Assembly: GCA_949128115.1 (NCBI GenBank)
Contig: OX421961.1
Span: 88,643,277 to 88,707,276, forward strand
Origin: Anaspis maculata
Lineage: Eukaryota; Arthropoda; Insecta; Coleoptera; Scraptiidae
Reading direction: 5' to 3'
Length of the DNA: 64,000 bases
The first letter of the stretch is position 1, and each line of letters begins with the position of its first letter. Positions 47,045 through 57,634 of this stretch are shown here, one piece after another. Both the position numbers and the translations under genes were made by a program. The notes under the pieces are model-generated. The model searched no databases, had not been told where the DNA came from, and saw nothing but the letters and a program-made list of their open reading frames with translations.

Positions 47045-47819
47045 GTCCAGGCAAATTAGCCCAAAATGGCGGCCAATCGTGCATTAAGTCATAGGGTCGT
47101 AATTTTTTCGGGAATGTGTAGAGGGTGGTTCCCTGAACAACGCCTAATAAAGTCCCTTCGATTTTAGGCGCCGCAGGGTGGGGGAGGGGGTGACAAATGT
47201 CAGTTTTGTCACTTTTTGCCGTTTATCTCAAAAACGGTGCGTCGCACGGAAATTTCATACCAATCAAAAGTTAAGCTGATGAAATTTCCTTTCAAATGTT
47301 GTATCCACGTTTTACCTAACTATTACCGATTTCGGGATATGAGCCGTGGAATATGAAATTTTTTCAAAAAAATGGTAGAGCCGTTCAGAGTATTTCGTCA
47401 AGCTTTCTCTTCTAACTCAGTACTCAGTAACTCCCGACATAACTCCGAATTAATTTCACCTTATCCCAATCAAGACCAAGGCCCATTTGGCACCAGACAG
47501 TGTCCTTATTCATAACTCCATTTTTATATTCAACGGCTCATATCCCAAAATCGGTAACACTTAGGTGAAATGTGAATACACCACTTTGAAGAGAATTCCA
47601 TCAGCTTCAATTTAGATCCGTGTAAAATTTCTGTGCGACGCATCGTTAGATAAACGGTGAAAACTGACCAAAGTGACATTTGTTACCCCCTCCCCCGCTC
47701 GGCGGCGCCTAAAATCGAAGGGACTTTATCAGGTGTTGTTAAGGGGACCACTCTACACATTCCTGAAAAAATTGGGACCCTATGATTTTATGCGAGATAA
47801 AAACCTAATTTGACTGGAC
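47045..47819. mobile_element. Palindromic element, 775 bp
   Basis: GTCCAGGCAAATTAG at the left pairs with CTAATTTGACTGGAC at the right. Arms of about 300 bp continue through CCTAATAAAGTCCCTTCGAT and GGGGGAGGGGGTGACAAATG. The TIR core is shared with the 2.2-kb palindrome at 22285-24483, suggesting one family. Confidence 0.8.
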
Positions 47820-48342
47820 CATCATGTTATGATTCCGCTACGATATGTTAAACGAACATTATGTGCAAAGTGATATCTATGATATAAAATCGAAAATTTA
47901 ACTTTTTTGTTCATTCCTTGCAAGGCTGTGTAATGATAAAGTTGGAACGTTGAAATTGGAAACTAAATTCTGGTTCATTGAAACAACATATAAGTCTTAT
48001 ATTGACAGATAAAATAAACGTATCTGTTTTCCAATATTCAGATAAACACGTCGTAAAACCTCATTTATGTATTTTTTGTTTGCCGCCAGTAGTACCAGTA
48101 CTGCATACAATGAACGGTATAATTTATTTCTGTAGCAGGTACAGCATTAGCGTTTGCAACTTCTGTTTAAATTTTCATTTCCTGTGGGGTACAGTAAGAT
48201 ATTGGCGAAAAAAACAACTCTCTGTCAGAGTTTACGATTTCAGTTATTAGAGCAATCATCTAGATTATTCAAACTCTTCATCTGAACGCTAAGCTAAGAC
48301 TTCCAGAGCACAAGAAAAATTCGCTGGGAGTGCGGTTTTTTT
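47820..48342. other. Unassigned
   Basis: The 90-codon frame at 47978-48250 has no recognisable features beyond ordinary composition. Confidence 0.4.
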
Positions 48343-48595
48343 AGCTCAATCTCCCCAAAAAAAAAAGGGAACAAAGCGCTTTTAATTCAGTTTGTCCGGC
48401 CGTCTGTCCGTACCCGGGATAACTCTTCAGGAAAAGGAGTTATTGATTTGGTGTAAGCCAAGGACGTCTATACTAACTAGACAAGAAGCTTGGCCGGTTT
48501 TGACGTAAAAAGGTGAAGCCGAGATTTGACAATCTCGAAGTGTCATCGTCCGCGACCCGTAATCCGGGTCCTTCGCCCGGTCTTGTGAAATTATA

Positions 48596-49407
48596 TAGTA
48601 GGTTCACTTGTACCGTGATTCTAGTTGGCTGTGAGATTTTGTTTCTAAGTTTTCAAATCTGATATTTGAAAACTCCCTAGAACTTGGCAGTTGGTTGCAT
48701 TGATATTTGAAAGTTTAAGCTTGACGACAAGATCAACAACTTTACCGTTTGTCAGTTCGAGTGTCAAATAGACTGAAAATCACGAGTTTCACGAAAATTG
48801 TGGTGAAATTATGCCCATTACTGTGAAAACTGTGTTTGCGCCTCAGCTTGTGTCTTGAACAATAACGTCCAGTGCCCATTTTAAAGTCCTCGAGAGTGCC
48901 ATCAAGAACTCGCTTCTGGGAGAAAAAATGGGCGGAATGGGTGCTGGCCATGTAGCATAACGTTCAGCTTTGCGGAGAAGACGTGAATCTATTTTCAAAA
49001 ACCACATATTATGGAAGCATTGTGAACTATTCCTGGTTTTTTAAAAGAAGTACCCACACTCTGGAAGGCTGGAAACGATGAGAAGCTGAACCCTCCTAAT
49101 TTTTGTGGGGATGGGATTCATCGGCGTTAATACTTGATTTCACTGCTCAGGATATCGTACTGGAACAAGAAATTTGCGGAACTTGTAAAAGGTGAACTAC
49201 ATCCACTCCATATTTGCAATTTGCAAAGTTGATTTCGGTAAATTTTTCATTTTTGACAGCAACAGTCAACACACCATCACACCAACATAACCTATCTTTC
49301 GAAGCCAGACGCTCAGGCGCACACTAGGCAGTTGGTCGTGAAGTCTACAATGCCAAACTGTGAAATTTGCCCAGCCTACTAGAATCACGGTACAAGTGAA
49401 CCTACTA
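48596..49407. mobile_element. TIR element carrying a duplicated segment
   Basis: TAGTAGGTTCACTTGTACCG and its near-perfect inverse bound the element; the inverted repeat runs about 38 bp (to TTCTAGT). TA lies on each side. The interior 48648-49303 matches 54896-55436 in the same orientation, whereas the TIRs do not occur at that second site. Confidence 0.75.
48648..49303 (-). repeat. Duplicated segment, transposon-borne copy
   Basis: Collinear with 54896-55436 (AAAACTCCCTAGAACTTGGC, CTTGAACAATAA, GAGAAGACGTGAA, GGATGGGATTCATCGGCGTT, ACAGCAACAGTCAACACA). The start codon of the minus-strand frame is kept at 48951 (MAST-SAH), and the 3-bp length change near it preserves frame, but a 1-bp shift occurs downstream. 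That makes this copy likely non-functional. Confidence 0.75.
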
Positions 49408-49446
49408 TAGCAATTAGTCAATTACTTGCAATAAAAAGTGTGTATA

Positions 49447-49657
49447 CCCTGGACACACTATAGAAGACTCAATTATCATTAACGATGGATTGTCATCCAA
49501 CTTCCCTTGCTGTCTAGGTAACAGCAAGGGAAACGTAATTACGTTCGTGCTAACCAAAAAAAATCATTGTTTTTCCTCTTGCTGTCACCAAGACAGCAAG
49601 AAGGGAAGTTAAATGACGATCCGTTAATGATCATTCAGCTTTCTAGTGTGTCCACGG
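49447..49657. mobile_element. Palindromic MITE, 211 bp
   Basis: CCCTGGACACACTATAGAA pairs with TTCTAGTGTGTCCACGG; TA on both sides; arms continue through CAACTTCCCTTGCTGTC and its inverse. Probably a Tc1/mariner-derived MITE. Confidence 0.82.
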
Positions 49658-51804
49658 TATTATGTTGCGGGGTCCGCTTGTTCTGAACACTATTGGACTT
49701 GCGCGGCATAATTAACGATAATTCGCCACAGAGAATAGCTAATATTCGCCATGGATGCACAAGAGGCTGGCAGCGTCCGTCACGAATGTCACGACGACAA
49801 TCCCGACAGGCACAGTGTCAGATCAAGCTTCAAGATGGCGGCGAAGTTTCTTATCCAGCTAGTAGTATGTATATACATCCTTGGTGTAAGCACTGATCAA
49901 TAGTACATTGTGTCCAGGCTGTCAAGTTGACTTTTGGTATTTGTTACTTTGCAGTCATCTTTGATCCGCCATTTTGAATTTCTCTAAAAGTGATCCGATT
50001 TGAATGAAATTCGCAGGCAATTTAAACCACATCAAAATATATCCAGTTTTAGTTGTATTGTTCATATTGAACATAATTTAAAGTGATAGAATTAGGAGAG
50101 TTATGTCTCAACGAAAAGAGACATCGATGTGGTGCCAACGCCAATCGAATGCGTACGTGTCCACCATATAAAGTTGACCGATGGTTTTTAGTTTTCGTCA
50201 CTTGGCCGCCATCTTTGATCCACCATTTTGATTTTTTTTTAAATGGTCTGATTTGAGTAAAATTTGCAGGCGATGTGGACTTCATCAATATTATCTGATT
50301 TTTGGCCAATCATACTTTGCCGCCATCTTGTGTTCGCCATATTGAACAGGTTTTAAAGTGATACAATATGGAGAAATATGTTTCAAGGGATGATTCAATT
50401 TGAATGAAATTTGCAGGCGATGTGAGCTTCATTAAGATATACAGTCGATTTTTGTCAGTCAATGCTTCGCCGCCATCTTGTATTCGCCATATTGAACAAG
50501 TTCGAAGTGATAGATTAGGACAATTATATCTCAACGAAAAAAGATATAGATGTGATGCAAACGCTAATCGATAGCATTTGTATTCAGCATGTAGTATGTA
50601 AGACTGACCAATGGTTTTGTCACTCGGTCGCCATCTTTAATCTGAAAATTTGATTTTTTCAAAATGGTCTGTTGTGAGTGAAATTTGCAGGCGATGTGAA
50701 CTTCATTACGATAGGTACATCCGACTTTTGACCATTGATTTTTCGCGGTAAACTTGTATTCCCCATCCCCATATTTTTAGCGCATTTTCCATCTCGATGA
50801 AAATCGCTATTGCAACCGCTTTGTCCGTCCGTCCGTCCGTCCGTCCGCCCGTCCGTTCCTCGAACTCCTCCCAAACTAGACAACCTAGCTTTCTAATTTT
50901 TTCACTGTTACATAGCTGCCACTCCCAAAGGAGGGCTAGGCTATATTGGATGTCCATATTGCGCCGCCAACATAGAGAAAACCGCCCCCGATAAACTTGA
51001 AATAACATAATATTGCTTTTTCTACCAGACCTGATGCTCTGGTGTTCTAATTTTTTGAATAATACATAGTTGCCACTTATAAACGTAAGCCATGAAACAT
51101 TCCGTCTTCAATATGCGCCGCCGACATGAAAAAACTGCTAAAAACCGCCCCCAATCACTTTAAAATGAAAAACATAAACCCGAAGACATAGCGATCTGAT
51201 TCTTTCGGTATATAAACAGCTGACTAAAAATGGGAAAGGATAGGCTACTTTTCGTTGGTCGCCGCCCCAAGATTCCGCCCCCAAACGAGAAAATGTGCAA
51301 CTTTCATAAATGTTACTGATTGAGATGTTCCCTTAAACATTTAGGAACTGCCAACTCAAATTGTGCAACATTTGCTCAGCCGAACGCTGCCGCTCCCACA
51401 CGCCGCCCCCAAAGTAAGAGATAAATGAAAAACATGAACCCGAAGACATAGCGATCCAAGTTTTCCGCTATATGAATAGCTGACTGAAAATGGAAAAGGA
51501 TAGGCTACTTTTGATATGGCGCCGCCTCCAGCTTCCGCCCCCAAAAGAAAAAAAGTGCAACTTCCAACAATTTTCACTGATTTAGCTGATAATGTTACCT
51601 CGAACATTTGGAAGCTCTTGACTCAAACTGTGCAAGAATTTCTTTGCCAGACTCTGCCGCTCCCACATGCCGCCCCAAAAGTGAGAGATAAATGTAAAAC
51701 ATGAACCTGAAGACATAGCGATCTAATTCTTTCACTATATTGATAGCTGACTGAAATTGGAAGAAGATCGGCCACTTTTGATTAGCCGCCGCCTCCAGCT
51801 GCCG

Positions 51805-53619
51805 CACACAGGCGGAATTTCAAAAAATCGTGGACAAAATTAAATTTTAATTTTTTTTGACTTTTTTTTGCAGGAGTCCGCTTAAAATAGCTAGATTGAA
51901 TGTAATTCTTCAAAAATCACCAAAAAAAACTTTTTTTTGTGAACAGAATCAAAATAAATGTTTTAGAACGTCGCGTAGACCTCATGGAAAAATTATTTTG
52001 TAAAAAATGTTTTTTTGACACGTAGATTTGGTTGGAAATCCAGTATATTGTAGATATTTAATAAAGTATCAGATGATCCCAAAGCTAAATTCCATTTAAT
52101 TGATTCCGAGTTTAGCGAGTAGGGCGGAGAGAAGGTGTATTTCCAGTTATTCGGCGAAAATTTTGTAATTTACGTAACTGGTCCAATACCAAGCTCCGGA
52201 TTACAGGAAAAATAGTGGAAAAAAGTCCCCTTGGGTTGATGAGGGTAGTTAGTGGGGTTTCAAAATTTATTGACTTTACATTCTCCAAAACAGCTCTGTC
52301 AAAATTATTAAAAGATTTTCTCACTATCTTTCCTATACCTCCTTTACAGCTTGTATTGGACAAGTTTCACTACTTTTGAGAATCATTCATTTTTTTGGTT
52401 TTCAATGACAAGTCCTGGTCGTCACATCCGGTAACTTGTTTGATTTGGCTTAGCAAATGGCTTGCACTTATCCATGAAGTTAGGAGCTTGACAAAATTGT
52501 AAGATACGAACTAGCTTATTTTTTTGCTACGCCCACGGTAATAAACTCTGATCGGGAATCTAAAATTGAAGTATTGGTTGAAAAAAACTAAATGTTCGCC
52601 TTGATAATTAAGAATTGAGGTACACATACAGGGTGTTACACTTTTTTTGTCAATATTTCAGGAGATAGTAGAGTATCAAAAAATATGTGGACTTTCTCGA
52701 AAAAAAAAAACATCGGAAACGCATTATAACGGAGATAGAGGTTTTCAAAGTTGAGTTTTGCAAAGGATTTTTTTTTATTACTTCGAGTTCAATCAATGAA
52801 TTTTTGATAAAATTTGGTACACATCATAAGTTGATGTATGCATACAAGATGGTCATATTGGTTTTTGTCACAACTCGAAAATTGTAACTTTTTATTTTTT
52901 ATTATTTTTCTATTATTTTCGAAACTACTTATTTTTTGATGCTCTACCATATTCTCAAATATTGAAAAAAAAGTGGAACACTCTGTATAGGAGAAGCGGT
53001 TCAATAGAACCAAGTTTTCAAATTTGGTTAAAATTCGAGTGGTGCGTTATTTTGCGATTTTATGTACTCCAAAGTCAACAAAAAAAAAAGTTTCTCGTAA
53101 TATAGCAAGTTATAGCAAAAGATGTTGCCTGGAACATGTACAGTATACCTTTTGGCTTATAAAAATATAAAAATTGCTGCTCGATCGTGCTCGATAGGAT
53201 ACTTTTTGTCTACAGGTAAACAAAAATTCACTTTTTTCGAAGATTGAGAACTCTACTTCAAATATTATTTTTTGGGGATGACCAGTGGATATTTTCCAAT
53301 GAAATATCTATATGTAAATGTAACACAGACCTCCTGCTATAGACTCCATATATTTGGATTGAATAAATTCACATGGCAATGTGTCGAGGGCCATTCGAAA
53401 CGAGTAAGAAAAAGTCCAAAACCGATAACTGGTGACAGCTTTTTTTCAGCATGAACTTCATATCGCTGTATCTTTTTTATCCTTGCACCTGTTAAGCTGA
53501 GGGTACCTGATAATTATAGCTAGATTATCCAAGAATATTTTAAAGTGGATAGTTCCTGATCAACTCAATATTTTTATTTTTGGTTTTTGTCCACGATTTT
53601 TTGAAATTCCGCCTGTGTG
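51805..53619. mobile_element. Transib-like element, 1.8 kb
   Basis: Nearly perfect 35-bp terminal inverted repeats begin CACACAGGCGGAATTTC and end with the inverse. The 5-bp duplication TGCCG flanks it (51800-51804, 53620-53624). A 5-bp, GC-rich duplication with CAC-type ends is characteristic of Transib; class by inference. No transposase recognised (83-codon frame at 52112-52363 on the minus strand is unassigned). A smaller MITE is nested within. Confidence 0.7.
52629..52985. mobile_element. CAGGGTGT MITE nested in Transib-like element
   Basis: CAGGGTGTTACACTTTTTTT pairs with AAAAAAAAGTGGAACACTCTG; TA on both sides; arms include AGAGTATCAAAAAATA and its inverse near 52930. Confidence 0.82.
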
Positions 53620-54895
53620 TGCCGCCTCCAAACAAACAAAAATGCAACTTTCACAATTTTCACTGATTGTCATATTTCCCTTACATTTAGAAACTCCCAA
53701 CTCAAACTGTGCAACAGTCACTTTGCCGAATGCTGCCGCCACACGCTGCCCTCAAAGTGAGAGATGAATGAAAAACATAAACCCGAAGACATAACGATCT
53801 AATTCTCTCGCTATATGGATAGCTAACTAAAAATGGGAAAGAATAGGCTACTTTTGATATGGCGCCGCCTCCAACTTCCACCCCCAAAAGAAAAAAAGTG
53901 CAACTTTCAATAATTTCCACTAATTTACATTTAAATGTTACCTCAAACATTCAGAAACTCCAAACTCAAACTGTGGAAGAATTTCTTTGCCAAACTCTGG
54001 CGCTCCCACACGCCGCCCCCAAAGTAAAAGATAAATGTAAAACATAACCCTGAAGGAATAGCGATCTAATTGTTCCGCTATATAGATAGCTGACTAAAAA
54101 TGGGAAGAGATAGGCCACTTTTGATCAGTCGCCGCCTCCAGCTCCCGCCCTCAAACAAAAAAATGCAACTTTCACAATTTTCACTGATTGTCATATTTCC
54201 TCAAACATTCAGAGACTCCTAACTCAAACTGTGCAACAGTTACTTTGCCGAATGCTGCCACCCCCACACGCTGCCCTCAAAGTAAGAGATAAATGGAAAG
54301 CATAAACCCGAAGACATAGCGATCTAATTCTTTCGCTATATGGATAGCCGACTAAAAATGGGAAAGAATAGACCACTGTTGATTGGTCGCCGCTTCCAGC
54401 TCCCGCCCTCAAACAAAAAAATATTGACGAGTGAAGGAATTTTCATTCAAATTCATTTCATTGGCAAGTACCCCATTCTGATAACAAAATATCACAATGA
54501 GTTTCGAATGAAGAAAGTGGACAAGGGATGGTGTTTCTCCTTCAACCAAATTTCTTTACGTTCATAATATGCCTCTTTGAGAAAATGCGCTACTGAGACT
54601 CACGCACGTGAAGGCATACTCACTTGTTAAATTTTTGCACTTCACATATTCTTTACATATATAATATCAACTACTATATAGTACTCATTTTCTTTAAAGA
54701 AATAGCACTATTGTAACTCGCCAATGAGTACTTTTCGCTTGTTTTACTCTGCAAGTCTTCAGCCAAAGATAGCCTGCAGCTGCGCATTACTACTGTCCTT
54801 TTGTTTTAATTCGTTCCTGTCAAACTGCGACCTCATCTATAGCCTGACCATCAGGTCTACAAAAAAAGATGATCAGCGATCAAGGCTGATGGCAG

Positions 54896-55436
54896 TTCCA
54901 AATTTGAAATTTGAAAACTCCCTAGAACTTGGCAATTGCTTGCACTGATGTTTGAAACCTCAAGCTTCACGCTGTCATAATGATTGATGATGATGAGAAA
55001 ATTACCTAAATAGGATGTGACAACTGTGCTTGTGCCTTGAACAATAATGTCAGTGCTTATTTTGAAGCCCTTGAGGGTGCCATGAGGACTCGCTTCCGGG
55101 AGAGAATGGGCAGAGTAGGTGCTGGACATGAACTAACATGGACATAAGGAGAAGACGTGAACTTATTTTCAAAAACCACATAATATGGAGTCATTGTGGA
55201 CTATTCCTGGTAAAAGCACCCACACTTTGGAAGACTGGGAACGGTGGGAAGCTACACCCTTCTAATTTTTGTGTGGATGGGATTCATCGGCGTTAAGACT
55301 TGATTTCACTGTTCAGAACATTGTGAAGGGTGAAGTACATCCACTCCATACTTGCGATTTACAACGTTGATTTCGAAATTTTTTTCATTTTTGACAGCAA
55401 CAGTCAACACACTAACATAACCTATCTTGACGACAA
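54896..55436 (-). repeat. Duplicated segment, second copy
   Basis: Counterpart of 48648-49303 without transposon ends. It lies between two divergent candidate first exons (55006-55129 minus, 55470-55625 plus), so it may include a bidirectional promoter and be the source of the transposon-borne copy. Confidence 0.7.
55006..55129 (-). CDS. Candidate first exon, unrecognised protein
   Basis: On the minus strand an ATG at 55129 opens MSSTYSAHSLPEASPHGTLK and runs 41 codons to a donor-like TTTAG|GTAATT at 55006/55005. The start codon and the first residues are shared with the paralogous copy (MASTHSAH...GTLEDFK). No domain recognised; too short for a targeting prediction. It may instead be noncoding. 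Confidence 0.3.
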
Positions 55437-55469
55437 CGCACCAACATAACAACCACATTTGACACCAAC

Positions 55470-55625
55470 ATGGCAAAATTGGCCGTCTACACCAATCACG
55501 CCGTGCATATACCGGCGTCAGGGAGGGCAACCCTTATTGACCATGGAAGATTTGCTGATCTCACTGTACTGCCGGGAATAGTACAGTATTATTCCACAGG
55601 CAATTTCGTTCATGACTTGATTTTG
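55470..55625 (+). CDS. Candidate first exon, unrecognised protein
   Basis: ATG at 55470, preceded by CACCAACA, opens 52 codons (MAKLAVYTNHAVHIPASGRA, then a middle with DHGRFADLTVLPG and ending FVHDLIL). It stops exactly in phase 0 at a consensus donor TTG|GTATGT (55625/55626). The following sequence is intron-like and contains a hAT MITE. No acceptor with a convincing continuing frame was found downstream. The head-to-head layout with 55006-55129 suggests a shared promoter. The fit of frame and donor could still be chance. Confidence 0.35.
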
Positions 55626-55682
55626 GTATGTATGTATAATACCTATACGTAAAGTGACAATATATCAACGTTATCTCATAAT

Positions 55683-56193
55683 TCGAGAGCGGATTTATAA
55701 TTTTTTACATGTTCTATTCGCTAAGTTGGATGCAACTGTCGACTTGCAGCTTGACGTTTCCATCTATAAGGAACCTAAATACCAAGTTTTATTCCGCATA
55801 TAATTTATTATTTCGACTTTTTACCGCATATAAATTGATAGTCCATATAATCGCATATAGCCGCATATTTAGTCCATATTTTTGCATTTAACTGAATATT
55901 TGTCAATATTTTGGCCATTTTATCAAGATGTACCAAAAAAATCACGATTTTTCCATTTTAAGAGAAAAATAATTGAAAATTTTCTAAGAATTTTTTTTTA
56001 CTCCGATGGTCAGTGTTGGTTGGTTGATTTTACATGTAAATGTTGAAATTTTCAATATTTTTGCAGCTTATATCACATATTTACTCGCATATATTGCTTC
56101 ATTTGAACATTGTTACCGCATATTTTGATACTTTTTAAGCGCATATAAACTACATATTCCGAGCTTTTTTACCGCATATAAATCCGCTCTCTA
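55683..56193. mobile_element. hAT-type MITE with CGCATATA repeats
   Basis: Ends TCGAGAGCGGATTTATA and TATAAATCCGCTCTCTA, with the perfect 8-bp duplication CTCATAAT at 55675-55682 and 56194-56201. The interior carries seven or more copies of CCGCATATA/TCGCATATA, mostly near the ends, resembling hAT subterminal transposase-binding repeats. No coding potential. Confidence 0.9.
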
Positions 56194-56201
56194 CTCATAA
56201 T

Positions 56202-57013
56202 GCTCCTTCATTTTTAAGAGCGTAAAAATAAATTACCCAACGAAGTCCATTAGCGTATCTCTTTTAGCTTTACAATAATCTGACACTAATAATTGGGGCT
56301 TTCGCCCAGAAAATGCCTCTCCCTCTCTAGCTGCGATGAAATGTGTCAACTATTTACGGAGACCTGTTCAAAATCCAGACGTGATAAAATCACGGTATTG
56401 ACAATTCAAGATCAAAGAGAAGACGTCAGTACCCTCCGCCATCAGGGTCCCCTTTGCGTCGTTTTATTGCCGCTTTAGAATAATTATACTTACTAAAACA
56501 AATTGCCTGGTGGCAACATGAGTATGGGAGAATTGCCGGCAAGGATTGTTATTACCTGTCTATTTACCTTGAACTCGGAAATCAACCAAATGCTGATTAT
56601 TGAAGCAGAACATCATGTATGCTTAAGGCAATATTCTTGTCTTCTGTTTCAACTACATTTCAAGTTCTGTTAGCGCACACATAGGAAAAAGCTACGACTA
56701 ATGATCATGACTGATACAAATTTTGTCAATATCCGCGAAAAGGTTAAAGGGGGATACAGGGCATCAGATACTTGCTATAATGACATGTCCCAGAGCTCAG
56801 GACAAACTTGAGACGAGACGACCATCTTTTACGCAACGAAACTTCAAGCGCAAACACAAATCTTTATCGACGTCTTTTTCTTTGCCACCCACATATACCC
56901 ACAATAATTCATACAATATCCCCGAGAACACTTCTTACCACCACTTTAAATCCTCCACAATGGATGGATTTAAAGCAATTTTGATATTCCGATGATGATA
57001 ATAATATGTTATA
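56202..57013. other. Unassigned
   Basis: An open stretch at 56293-56478 (+) lies behind an acceptor-like TTTCGCCCAG, but its phase does not match the 55470 exon. Nothing else supported. Confidence 0.35.
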
Positions 57014-57015
57014 TA

Positions 57016-57597
57016 CAGGGTGTTTCAGTTTTAATCGAGCAAACTTTGGGATAAAATTCTCCTCATCCTTCTGATTCAGAAAAATATAACATACATGCCT
57101 TTCACTCGTTTCCTAAGAAAGCTACAGGGTGTCAAAGTTATTTTTTTTTGGTTTTCAAAATCTTGTAACTTGAGAACCGTTCAACCATAGTAGCTGAAAT
57201 TTAGCATAGACTGGTTTGTCGGAACCGTCTACCTACCTGCCAAATTTTGAAAGAATCCAACCAGTGGCGTAGAAGCTATGGGAGGTCATTATTTTGGAAG
57301 CATCTGTAGAACCTTGATAAATAATGACCCCCCATAACTCCTACGCCACTGATTGGATTCTTTCAAAATTTGGCAGGTAGGTAGACGGTTCCGACAAACC
57401 AGCCTATGCTCAATTTCAGCTACTATGGTTGAACGGTTCTCAAGTTCCAAAATTTTGAAAACCAAAAAAAATTAACTTTGACACCCTGTATCTTTCTTAG
57501 GAAACGAGTGAAAGGCATGTATGTTATATTTTTCTGAATCAGGAGGATAAGGAGAATTTTATCCCAAAGTTTGCTCCATTAAAACTGAAACACCCTG
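57016..57597. mobile_element. Near-perfect palindrome, 582 bp, CAGGGTGT ends
   Basis: CAGGGTGTTTCAGTTTTAAT and its inverse bound two arms of about 280 bp that match almost base for base (CTCGTTTCCTAAGAAAG, CAAATTTTGAAAGAATCCAA). TA on both sides. A second CAGGGTGTCAAAGTTA lies inside each arm. Confidence 0.92.
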
Positions 57598-57634
57598 TAT
57601 AAGTATACATATAAGGATATTATCTTAGTCTTAA

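Larger units (their letters stand above)
48459..49880. mobile_element. 1.42-kb composite insertion in H4
   Basis: Flanked by the 11-bp direct repeat TTGGTGTAAGC (48448-48458, 49881-49891). Its ends are loosely inverted (CCAAGGACGTCTATAC against GTATATACATCCTTGG). It contains a TA-flanked TIR element (48596-49407) and a TA-flanked MITE (49447-49657). Confidence 0.65.
48343..50778 (+). mobile_element. Helentron-like element H4, split by insertion
   Basis: Its 5' part (48343-48458) has the hairpin AGCTCAATCTCCC/GGGAACAAAGCGCT and TTTGTCCGGCCGTCTGTCCG, then sequence parallel to H1. The element resumes at 49881 with CACTGATCAATAGT, collinear with H1 from 27240 on. Tandem CGCCATCTTG/GCCATATTGAA units follow up to the start of H2 at 50779. 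TTGGTGTAAGC is found at both break points. Confidence 0.65.
51160..54420 (+). repeat. 260-bp satellite inside H2
   Basis: About six tandem units containing CCCGAAGACATAGCGATCTA, a TATATGGATAGCTGAC block, GGCTACTTTTGAT, CCGCCTCCAG and CAACTTTCA. The GCGATCT landmark lies near 51190, 51450, 51718, 53794, 54060 and 54319; subtracting the inserted 1.8 kb leaves a steady 256-268 bp period. Confidence 0.9.
50779..54628 (+). mobile_element. Helentron-like element H2, 3.85 kb
   Basis: 5' hairpin AGCGCATTTTC...GATGAAAATCGCT, then (GTCC)n at 50819-50855. The 3' side has GAAAATGCGCT (54581-54591), the exact inverse of its own start. A stem TCACG-CA-CGTGA (54600-54611) and the end GGCATACTCACTTGTT follow; the end resembles H1. 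The stem bases differ from H1 while pairing is kept. The interior is a 260-bp satellite interrupted by a Transib-like element. No helicase gene. Confidence 0.75.

Noticed and set aside
50797..51008. Frames with repeated VRPSVRP or GRTDGRTDG
   Set aside because: Products of the (GTCC)n core of the Helentron-like element.
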